Origin: Phascolarctobacterium sp. | GTDB lineage: Bacteria > Bacillota > Negativicutes > Acidaminococcales > Acidaminococcaceae | Assembly (NCBI GenBank): GCA_016302525.1 | Contig: JAEDNJ010000096.1 | Span: 1 to 6,212 of the forward strand | Length of the DNA: 6,212 nucleotides | Direction of reading: 5' to 3' | Shown: piece after piece, positions 1 to 4,860 of the stretch | Layout: every line of letters begins with the position of its first letter | How positions within the stretch are numbered: the stretch's first letter is position 1 | The notes under the pieces: model-generated | The model's database searches: none | What the model was told of the DNA's origin: nothing | The model's input: the letters and a program-made list of their open reading frames with translations, nothing else | Program-made: the position numbers and the translations under genes

Positions 1-35
1 ATAGCTAAAATAGGCAAGTATACACAAAAACGCAC

Positions 36-64
36 TTTAGCTAGTGTGTTAGATATGATATAAT
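36..64 (+). promoter_or_regulatory. Probable sigma-A-type promoter of the alpha-hydroxy-acid dehydrogenase gene
   Basis: A perfect TATAAT lies at 59-64 and is preceded by TGA, which makes an extended -10 element. The best -35 candidate at a 17-base spacing is TTTAGC (36-41), a weak match, so the extended -10 probably carries the activity. An inverted repeat at 31-48 (CGCACT / AGTGTG, with one G-T pair in the RNA, loop TTAGCT) covers the -35 position and could be an operator. The leader to the start codon would be about 50 bases. It contains a small 5-bp hairpin (CCTGC 80-84 with GCAGG 91-95) that I regard as too weak to name as a riboswitch. Confidence 0.55.
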
Positions 65-120
65 TATAGGCAAAGGCAACCTGCAATAGAGCAGGCAATA
101 TATTATATGGAGGAAAAGAA

Positions 121-1134
121 ATGCAATATAAAGAGGTACTGGAAGCTGCAAGAGGTAATATTGGTCCCGTCTGCAAGGCTTGTCCGGTGTGCAACGGCAG
201 AGCCTGCGGCACGAATATTCCTGGTCCAGGTTCTCGCGGCAATATCGCTGTGCGTAACTATGAGGGCTGGCAAAGAGTATATTTAAACATGGACACCCTG
301 TGCGAGGGCGGTGCGGTTGATTTAGGGCTGGAAATCTTTGGCAAAAAATTTAAGCTGCCTGTGTTTGCAGGTCCTGTGGGCGCCATGACCATGCACTATG
401 GTGATAAGTATAATGATGTAGAGTATAACAAGATTCTCGTTTCTGCCTGTGCGGAGGCTGGCATTGCTGCCTTTACTGGAGATGGCATGAATCCTGCAGT
501 GATGGAGGCTGCTGCAGCTGCTATTAAAGAGGCTGGCGGTATGGGCGTGCCCACGATTAAGCCCTGGAATGTGGAGACCATCGTTGCGAAAATGAATTTA
601 GCTAAGGATGCTGCTCCCTTTGCTATGGCTATGGATGTGGATGCGGCTGGTCTGCCCTTCCTCAAGGGTATGCAGCCTCCTGCTGGTCCTAAATCCGTTG
701 CCGAAATGAAGGAAATCGTGGCTGCTGCTGGCGTTCCCTTTATCGTCAAGGGCATTATGACTGTTAAGGGTGCCTTAAAGGCCTTGGAGTCTGGTGCTGA
801 GGGCATTGTCGTTTCTAATCACGGCGGTCGTGTTTTAAATGATACGCTTGCAACTGTGGATGTGCTAGAGGATATTGTCAAGGCTGTAGATGGTCGGATG
901 AAGATTTTTGTAGACGGTGGCATTAGAACTGGTACAGATGTATTCAAGGCTCTGGCCCTGGGTGCAGATGCTGTCATTATTGCCCGTCCCTTCGTTGTTA
1001 GCGTATATGGCGCTGCTGCTGAGGGCGTTGATGCCTATGTAGCCAAGCTGTATGGCGAGCTAGAGGATGCTATGGCTATGTGCGGTGCGCACAGCCTGAA
1101 GGAAATCACCAGAGATATGGTGACAGTAAAATAA
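121..1134 (+). CDS. FMN-dependent alpha-hydroxy-acid dehydrogenase/oxidase family protein
   Basis: This 337-residue protein belongs to the FMN-dependent alpha-hydroxy-acid dehydrogenase family (lactate dehydrogenase/oxidase and glycolate oxidase), a cytoplasmic TIM-barrel fold that oxidises 2-hydroxy acids to 2-oxo acids. Visible family features are the flavin-contacting lysine in FIVKGI (K210), the SNHGGR motif (232-237) with catalytic-base candidate H234 and substrate-binding R237, the FMN-phosphate loop DGGIRTG (265-271), and the closing GADAVIIARP (281-290). No signal peptide or membrane segment is seen. It is shorter than classical members (about 350-380 residues). The N terminus instead carries C18, C21, C24 and C29 in a compact CxxCxxCxxxxC pattern, which I recall from clostridial relatives and which could bind a metal or Fe-S cluster. 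The start is supported by GGAGG at 109-113, seven bases before the ATG. Substrate and physiological electron acceptor cannot be read from the sequence; L-lactate is only the most common possibility. The gene appears monocistronic, as it is followed at once by a strong terminator. Confidence 0.88.
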   Translation: MQYKEVLEAARGNIGPVCKACPVCNGRACGTNIPGPGSRGNIAVRNYEGWQRVYLNMDTLCEGGAVDLGLEIFGKKFKLPVFAGPVGAMTMHYGDKYNDVEYNKILVSACAEAGIAAFTGDGMNPAVMEAAAAAIKEAGGMGVPTIKPWNVETIVAKMNLAKDAAPFAMAMDVDAAGLPFLKGMQPPAGPKSVAEMKEIVAAAGVPFIVKGIMTVKGALKALESGAEGIVVSNHGGRVLNDTLATVDVLEDIVKAVDGRMKIFVDGGIRTGTDVFKALALGADAVIIARPFVVSVYGAAAEGVDAYVAKLYGELEDAMAMCGAHSLKEITRDMVTVK

Positions 1135-1144
1135 AAGCGTGAAG

Positions 1145-1185
1145 AAAAGCTCCAAACCAACATTCAGTGTTGTTTGGAGCTTTTT
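1145..1185. terminator. Bidirectional rho-independent terminator between convergent genes
   Basis: AAAGCTCCAAAC (1146-1157) pairs perfectly with GTTTGGAGCTTT (1172-1183). After a single bulged C at 1158 the stem continues with AACA (1159-1162) against TGTT (1168-1171), leaving loop TTCAG. The hairpin is followed on the plus strand by TTTTT (1181-1185) and on the minus strand by TTTTCTTC. It lies 10 bases after the stop of the upstream plus-strand gene and 5 bases beyond the stop of the convergent ArsC/Spx-type gene, so it can serve both. Confidence 0.93.
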
Positions 1186-1190
1186 CAATC

Positions 1191-1544
1191 TTATTTATCC
1201 AGCTTAGCTAGCCATTCTTCTTCCTTGAAGCCAACGAGGACAAAATCCTCACCCACGAGAATGGGGCGCTTAACGAGCATACCATCACTGGCTAAAAGCT
1301 CATATTGCTCTTGCTCGCTCATTGTGGGGAGCTTATCCTTTAAGGCCAGGCTTTTGTAAAGCTGACCACTAGTGTTGTAGAAGCGTTTTAAGGGCAGACC
1401 GCTTGCCTTGTGCAAGCTGGTGATTTCTTCTAGGCTGGGCTTTTCTGTCTTAATGTCTCGCTTTTCCACCTCGATACCCTTTTCGGCTAACCATTTTTCT
1501 GCCTTCTTACAGGTACCACATTTTGCATAACAAATAAATTGCAT
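1191..1544 (-). CDS. ArsC/Spx-family thioredoxin-fold protein
   Basis: This 117-residue cytoplasmic protein belongs to the ArsC-related family (COG1393), which includes arsenate reductases, YffB-like proteins and the RNA-polymerase-binding redox regulators Spx and MgsR. The N terminus reads FICYAKCGTCKKA with a CxxC pair at C9 and C12 and a further cysteine at C5. The conserved Arg-Pro near the C terminus is R93-P94 (LVKRPILV). Length matches the family (about 115-130 residues). The CxxC pair resembles Spx/MgsR more than the single-cysteine motif of classical ArsC, but the middle (FYNTSGQLYKSL) resembles enzymes or uncharacterised members of the family, so I cannot choose between a thiol reductase and a transcription regulator. 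There is no arsR, acr3 or other arsenic gene in the window, which argues against a dedicated arsenic role. The start is supported by AAAGAGGT (complement of 1551-1558), six bases upstream of the ATG. The gene is convergent with the alpha-hydroxy-acid dehydrogenase gene and shares its terminator. Confidence 0.85.
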   Translation of the reverse strand: MQFICYAKCGTCKKAEKWLAEKGIEVEKRDIKTEKPSLEEITSLHKASGLPLKRFYNTSGQLYKSLALKDKLPTMSEQEQYELLASDGMLVKRPILVGEDFVLVGFKEEEWLAKLDK

Positions 1545-1603
1545 ACTAACACCTCTTTCGTTTTTGTTAATGTATAAAATGATTTATAAATGAAGATTTG
1601 GCT

Positions 1604-1634
1604 ATTATAGCTGGTTCTAGGTACTGCTCTGCAA
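1604..1634 (-). promoter_or_regulatory. Possible promoter of the ArsC/Spx-type gene
   Basis: On the minus strand a perfect TATAAT (complement of 1604-1609) lies about 60 bases before the start codon. The nearest -35-like sequence, TTGCAG (complement of 1629-1634), is 19 bases upstream, a long spacing. It sits inside a small perfect inverted repeat TCTGC-AAA-GCAGA (1628-1640), which could be an operator or chance. The call rests mostly on the -10 match. Confidence 0.35.
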
Positions 1635-1655
1635 AGCAGAAATGAATTTGTGTCG

Positions 1656-1680
1656 TTAGTGAGCTGAACAAAGCTACTAA
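1656..1680. other. Hairpin in the gap after the radical SAM gene
   Basis: TTAGT (1656-1660) and AGCT (1662-1665) pair with AGCT (1672-1675) and ACTAA (1676-1680) around loop GAACAA, giving nine base pairs with one bulged G. It lies 62 bases beyond the stop codon of the minus-strand radical SAM gene. It may help end or protect that transcript, but no T-run follows it on either strand, so it is not a standard intrinsic terminator. The rest of the 197-base gap (1545-1741) holds no gene that I can support. Confidence 0.3.
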
Positions 1681-1741
1681 TAACCTTTATGGTTTGTTAG
1701 CTGCTTTAAGATAAGCACTAGTTACATTTTTATACTGTATG

Positions 1742-2638
1742 CTACTGCTTCCGTACAATATTATGCTTGCGCAGCGTTTTCTCTAAATCTGCCAGCACGC
1801 GTTTTTTGTTGCCGCTCCAAAGGGGAGCGATTAAGTCCTTTTTCGGTCCATCGCCCGTAAGGCGGTGAATGATACAGCTGTCTGGCAAAAGCTTTAGGCA
1901 GGCCGCAACAAGCTCATAATATTCCTCTGGCTCTAACACCTGCAGCTGGCCGCTGCGGTATTGCTCCGCTAGCTTGGTATGCTCTAGGATATGCAGGAGC
2001 TGGAGCTTAATGCCATCCGTCCTAGAGGCAACATAGCGTACTGTAGCCAGCATATCCTCCTTACTTTCGCCAGGCAGTCCTAAAATGACATGGGTAATCC
2101 TGTGCACGCCAAGCTCTGCCAGCTTAGTCATAGCTTCGTCATAAGCCCGTAGCTCATAGCAGCGATTAATAGCCTTGGCAGTGCGCTCATGGATGGTTTG
2201 CAGGCCCAGCTCAACCCAAAGTGGCTTTTGCACAGCCAAGCGCCTGAGCATGGCCATGACCTCAGGACCTAGGCAGTCGGGCCTCGTGGCAATGGAAAGC
2301 CCCACTATCTCAGGCTGATTAATAGCTGTTTGGTAGCAGCTTTCTAAATAGGCGCAATCACCATGCGTGCCCGTAAAGCTTTGAAAGTAGGCGATATAGT
2401 CAAGCCCTGCTCCCTTGGCTCCCAGCCTGGCCTTAGCCTGAGCAATTTGCTCTGCTATGCTTAGGATAGAGGAGCTGGCAAAATCACCAGAGCCACCCAC
2501 TGAGCAAAAGCTGCAGCCACCAGTGCCGCAGGTGCCATCCCTATTCGGACAGGTAGTAGCGGCAGAAAGGCTCAGCTTATAAACCTTCTTGCCAAAGACC
2601 TGGCGCACATAATTATTGGTTGTTACATAGCTGTGCAT
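1742..2638 (-). CDS. TIGR01212-family radical SAM protein (YhcC/YtqA-like)
   Basis: This 298-residue protein matches the YhcC/YtqA (TIGR01212) radical SAM family in length and motifs. The Fe4S4-binding segment is CPNRDG...GGCSFC with C30, C42 and C45, the long-spaced cysteine pattern of this family rather than plain CxxxCxxC. An extra cysteine, C37, lies within the loop. Later family motifs are YFQSFTGTHG (84-93), SIATRPDCL (115-123), WVELGLQT (141-148), VILGLPGE (184-191) and HRLTGDGP (258-265). The protein would cleave S-adenosylmethionine to a 5'-deoxyadenosyl radical in the cytoplasm. As I recall the literature, Gram-positive YtqA-type members (also called MnmL) act in an alternative route to the wobble-uridine modification mnm5s2U in tRNA; assigning that role here is inference. 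The usual partner methyltransferase (YtqB/MnmM) is not adjacent. The start is supported by AGGAG (complement of 2645-2649), six bases before the ATG. The gene has its own promoter candidate and is probably transcribed alone. Confidence 0.9.
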   Translation of the reverse strand: MHSYVTTNNYVRQVFGKKVYKLSLSAATTCPNRDGTCGTGGCSFCSVGGSGDFASSSILSIAEQIAQAKARLGAKGAGLDYIAYFQSFTGTHGDCAYLESCYQTAINQPEIVGLSIATRPDCLGPEVMAMLRRLAVQKPLWVELGLQTIHERTAKAINRCYELRAYDEAMTKLAELGVHRITHVILGLPGESKEDMLATVRYVASRTDGIKLQLLHILEHTKLAEQYRSGQLQVLEPEEYYELVAACLKLLPDSCIIHRLTGDGPKKDLIAPLWSGNKKRVLADLEKTLRKHNIVRKQ

Positions 2639-2672
2639 GATGAGCTCCTGACTGTCAAATATATCGAAAAAT

Positions 2673-2697
2673 ATTATAACATTTTCCTAGAGGAAAA
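2673..2697 (-). promoter_or_regulatory. Extended -10 promoter of the radical SAM gene with adjacent dyad
   Basis: On the minus strand TGTTATAAT (complement of 2673-2681) is a perfect extended -10 element, placing the transcript start near 2666 and giving a leader of about 28 bases. No good -35 hexamer is seen at normal spacing. Directly upstream of the -10, in the spacer, is the perfect inverted repeat TTTTCCT-AG-AGGAAAA (2682-2697), which would place a bound repressor on top of the polymerase site. Confidence 0.6.
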
Positions 2698-2706
2698 ACA
2701 GCGTGT

Positions 2707-2838
2707 AAAATATGCTGTGACTTTATTAAAGACTTCTCTTAACCTCAACATAACACACCGCCTAAAATTGCACATGGTCATAGTTAGAAAGTACAGGCTC
2801 AGAGGCGTGCTAGGGCTGCTGGAATAGACAGTATATTT
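2707..2838 (-). pseudogene. Decayed copy of the 3' end of a GH13 glucosidase gene
   Basis: This stretch aligns along its length with the intact 3' end of the neighbouring glucosidase gene (2858-2996). Three anchors stay in order with little length change. Positions 2707-2730 match 2858-2881 at 21 of 24 bases. Positions 2768-2797 match 2923-2952 at 26 of 30. CTGCTGGA at 2816-2823 matches 2973-2980 exactly. Read on the minus strand it still encodes NILSIPAALAR and, after a frame change, VLSNYDHVQF, matching NTVSYPAELV and VLSNYENVQK of the intact protein. Small indels break the frame and there are in-frame stops, so it is not translated as a glucosidase tail. It covers only about the last 40 codons plus a little downstream DNA. 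It is either the last trace of a tandem paralogue lost by deletion or an old partial tandem duplication. The region has no other gene that I can support. Confidence 0.8.
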
Positions 2839-2857
2839 AATGTGAAGAAAAGCTAAC

Positions 2858-2996
2858 AAAATATGCTATTACTTTATTAGAGCAATATATAACACTGCCT
2901 CAAAGGGCCTGAGCACTCCTTTTTGCACATTCTCATAATTGGAAAGTACAGGGTCTGTCCCTTCTACCAGCTCTGCTGGATAAGAGACTGTATTTT
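2858..2996 (-). repeat. Intact partner of the degenerate tandem repeat
   Basis: This is the second unit of the direct repeat described for 2707-2838. It spans the last 43 or so codons of the intact GH13 gene, its stop codon, and about ten bases beyond. The two units are adjacent, with a period of about 151-157 bases that drifts through small indels. Conservation runs across the stop codon (AATAAAGT.A.AGCATATTTT shared on the minus strand). Confidence 0.78.
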
Positions 2997-4527
2997 CCGT
3001 AAAGTTAATGAGAACAGTGGCCTTGGCTGTGCTGGTGCTGCGGCTATAGACAAAGATTTCTTCGCTGTCAGCTAATAGCTCCTTATAGTCGCCTTCTATT
3101 AGCACCTCATATTCTTGGCGCAGGGAATATAGCTTTCTGTACCAGTTGAGCACAGAGTCCTTGTCCTCTGCTTCGAGCTCGGCATTTACACTTTTGTAGT
3201 TGGCGTTCACTGCGAGCCAGGGCTTGCCCATGGTAAAGCCAGCGTTAGGCTGAGCGCTCCACTGCATGGGCGTGCGGGCGTTGTCACGGCTATACTTCTG
3301 CATAACCTTCATAGCCTGCGTGGTCGTAAGGCCGTTGTCAAGAGCGAGCTGATACTGATTCTTCGTAGACAGGTCGTTGAAGCAATCAATAGAAGTCCAG
3401 TCAACATTAGTCATGCCCAGCTCCTGCCCCTGATAGATAAAGGGCGTGCCCCTCAGCGTGAGCAGCAGCATTCCCAGGGCCTTAGCGCCTAAAATGGGGT
3501 CTGCTTCCTCTGGCAGAAAGCTATTGATGGAGCGAGGCTGGTCGTGGTTTTCTAGGAAAATAGGATACCAGCCATTAGAAGAAGTGTTAGCCTGGCTAGC
3601 AGCAATAGTCTGCTTAAGCTCGGTCAGCCGCCAAGCCTTGGTTTTGTACCAGAGCTCGCCATCAGCAAATTTTACATCCAGGTGGCTGAATTCAAAAATC
3701 ATGTCAAAAACGCCGTCCTTGCCCACCCAAAGAGGCAGCTGCTGGGCTGCTACGCCATTAGCCTCTCCTACGGTAAAGATGTCCCTATCCCCCTGCACCT
3801 CCTGCTTAAACTCGTGGAGAAAGTCCAAAATACCCTCTGTATTGGCCGTAGCATTGTGAATAGGAGCAAAGCCAGTCGCGGGATTGACAGGCCCATTAGC
3901 ATAGTCCTGCGGCTTTTTGATATAGGGCACAGCATCAATTCTAAAGCCGCCTACGCCCTTAGCCAGCCAAAACTGAGCCACAGCGTAGATAGCCTGCCGC
4001 ACCTTGGGGTTCTCCCAGTTCAGGTCGGGCTGAAAGGGGGCGAAGGTGTGCAGATAATACTGCTGTCTTTGCTCTGACCAGGTCCAGGCAGAGCCGCCAA
4101 AGATACTGCCCCAGTTATTAGGCGGGCCACCCTCCGCTCCATCACGCCAAATATACCAATCGCTGTAGTCGTTGTCCTTGCCAGAGCTAGAGGCCTGAAA
4201 CCAAGGACATTCGCTAGAGGTATGGTTGACAACGAGGTCCATGACAATTTTTATCCCGTGCCTCTTTGCTGCGGCAAGGAGCTGGTCCATATCAGCCATA
4301 GTGCCGTAGAGAGGATTAATCGCATAATAGTCTGCCACATCATAACCATTGTCGCCCATAGGAGATTTATAGATAGGCGTGAGCCAAATTGCCCCCACGC
4401 CAAGGCTTTGCAAATAGCCCAGCTTAGAGATAAGGCCCTGCAAATCGCCCAGGCCATCACCATTAGTATCCATAAAGCTGCTAGGATAGGCTTCGTAAAC
4501 AATCGTCCTTTGCCACCATTTTAGCAT
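2869..4527 (-). CDS. GH13 alpha-glucosidase (oligo-1,6-glucosidase/maltase type)
   Basis: This 552-residue cytoplasmic glycoside hydrolase belongs to the GH13 oligosaccharide-hydrolase group (oligo-1,6-glucosidase, alpha-glucosidase, dextran glucosidase), usually about 550-560 residues. The barrel begins at once (WWQRTIVYEAYPSSF). DTNGDGLGD (20-28) is the calcium-binding loop, DLVVNH (97-102) is region I, and QPDLN (166-170) is the hallmark of this subgroup. Region II is GFRIDAV with nucleophile D198, region III is FTVGEAN with acid/base E255, and region IV is ENHDQP with D329. The residue after the nucleophile is Ala, not the Val seen in strict alpha-1,6-glucosidases, which suggests activity on alpha-1,4 bonds (inference). 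I chose the ATG at 4527 because AAGGAGGA (complement of 4535-4542) stands seven bases before it and the protein then starts at the conserved MLKWWQ. An in-frame ATG 21 codons further upstream would add a non-conserved extension. The gene is divergent from glgX, and its product would finish the malto-oligosaccharides GlgX releases. Trehalose-6-phosphate hydrolase is a less likely alternative. Confidence 0.92.
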   Translation of the reverse strand: MLKWWQRTIVYEAYPSSFMDTNGDGLGDLQGLISKLGYLQSLGVGAIWLTPIYKSPMGDNGYDVADYYAINPLYGTMADMDQLLAAAKRHGIKIVMDLVVNHTSSECPWFQASSSGKDNDYSDWYIWRDGAEGGPPNNWGSIFGGSAWTWSEQRQQYYLHTFAPFQPDLNWENPKVRQAIYAVAQFWLAKGVGGFRIDAVPYIKKPQDYANGPVNPATGFAPIHNATANTEGILDFLHEFKQEVQGDRDIFTVGEANGVAAQQLPLWVGKDGVFDMIFEFSHLDVKFADGELWYKTKAWRLTELKQTIAASQANTSSNGWYPIFLENHDQPRSINSFLPEEADPILGAKALGMLLLTLRGTPFIYQGQELGMTNVDWTSIDCFNDLSTKNQYQLALDNGLTTTQAMKVMQKYSRDNARTPMQWSAQPNAGFTMGKPWLAVNANYKSVNAELEAEDKDSVLNWYRKLYSLRQEYEVLIEGDYKELLADSEEIFVYSRSTSTAKATVLINFTENTVSYPAELVEGTDPVLSNYENVQKGVLRPFEAVLYIALIK

Positions 4528-4620
4528 ACACCCATCCTCCTTGTAAGCAAAATTTTGAGTATATGCTTTTGTAATTCGACAGAAAAGCAATAAATCCTTT
4601 AGCTGTAAAGATTTTATCTA

Positions 4621-4649
4621 ATTATATCTAGTTAAGTAGGAGCTGCTAA
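4621..4649 (-). promoter_or_regulatory. Probable promoter of the GH13 glucosidase gene
   Basis: On the minus strand TATAAT (complement of 4621-4626) is separated by 17 bases from TTAGCA (complement of 4644-4649), a four-of-six match to TTGACA. The predicted transcript start near 4614 gives a leader of about 86 bases. The perfect 14-base dyad CTTTA-GCTG-TAAAG (4597-4610) would lie just downstream of the transcript start, a position suitable for an operator or an early RNA hairpin. Confidence 0.55.
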
Positions 4650-4653
4650 GTCC

Positions 4654-4674
4654 CCTGCATATACTTAATGCAGG
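4654..4674. repeat. Perfect 7-bp inverted repeat in the divergent region
   Basis: CCTGCAT (4654-4660) and ATGCAGG (4668-4674) flank the seven-base centre ATACTTA. Allowing a three-base bulge (TCC), TAAG (4647-4650) and CTTA (4675-4678) extend the pairing. It begins five bases upstream of the glucosidase -35 candidate, so an operator is plausible. No T-run follows on either strand, which argues against a terminator. Confidence 0.45.
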
Positions 4675-4800
4675 CTTATAAGGGCAAAATCTGCATTGCT
4701 TTGCTAAAGCTGCTTATGCCTAAATAGCTCCCACAGCTTTTTATGTAGCTATGAAAATATGCTAAGCCTGTCTATCTTATAACTTTGTAGGTGTAGAAGC

Positions 4801-4829
4801 TTTATAAATAATAGACTATATGGTAAAAT
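4801..4829 (+). promoter_or_regulatory. Probable promoter of glgX
   Basis: TAAAAT (4824-4829) is preceded by TGG, giving an extended -10. TTTATA (4801-4806) is a four-of-six -35 match at 17 bases. The transcript would start near 4836, so close to the AAGGAGG at 4846-4852 that the leader is only about 25 bases and has no room for a leader regulator. A second arrangement, TTGTAG (4785-4790) with AATAAT (4807-4812), is possible but weaker. Confidence 0.5.
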
Positions 4830-4860
4830 TAAAAGAAAAACACTTAAGGAGGAGCAAGGC

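Larger units (their letters stand above)
4528..4860. other. Divergent control region between the GH13 glucosidase and glgX
   Basis: This 333-base gap has no supportable gene on either strand. It holds the ribosome binding sites and promoter candidates of both flanking genes plus several small inverted repeats. These are TGCTTTT/AAAAGCA (4564-4570 with 4583-4589), CTTTA-GCTG-TAAAG (4597-4610), CCTGCAT/ATGCAGG (4654-4674) and GCTTT-GCT-AAAGC (4698-4710, flanked by GCAT and ATGC). A longer-range pair is GGAGCT (4639-4644) with AGCTCC (4726-4731). I see no match to a known riboswitch. The arrangement fits shared regulation of the two alpha-glucan genes, but the regulator is not in the window. Confidence 0.6.

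Noticed and set aside
396..806. A 136-codon minus-strand open frame opposite the dehydrogenase gene
   Set aside because: It is an antisense shadow of a clearly conserved protein, with alanine/serine/proline-rich composition and no ribosome binding site.
1611..1650. A tRNA-like GGTTCTAGG segment with a small hairpin
   Set aside because: No acceptor stem, anticodon arm or proper T-loop sequence can be assembled around it.
2633..2827. A plus-strand 64-codon open frame
   Set aside because: It starts inside the radical SAM gene, has no ribosome binding site, and runs antisense through the decayed glucosidase copy.
1139..2854. Exact 13-base match GTGAAGAAAAGCT at 1139-1151 and 2842-2854
   Set aside because: One such match is roughly expected by chance in a 6-kb A-rich window, and the flanks do not extend it.
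2674..2859. A minus-strand 61-codon open frame
   Set aside because: It overlaps the pseudogene in a frame that switches relative to the ancestral one and ends inside the radical SAM promoter; it has no recognisable product or ribosome binding site.
3446..4524. Several plus- and minus-strand open frames of 75-137 codons within the GH13 glucosidase
   Set aside because: They lie wholly inside a conserved enzyme gene in other frames, and none shows family motifs or a start signal.
4571..4585. A possible catabolite-response (cre) element around TTGTAATTCGACAG
   Set aside because: The spacing between the TGNAA part and the CG centre is one base too long and the right half does not match.
4528..4590. 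A 21-codon N-terminal extension of the GH13 glucosidase starting at 4590
   Set aside because: The extension crosses the perfect AAGGAGGA ribosome binding site, is not like other GH13 N termini, and the ATG at 4527 gives the expected start and length.
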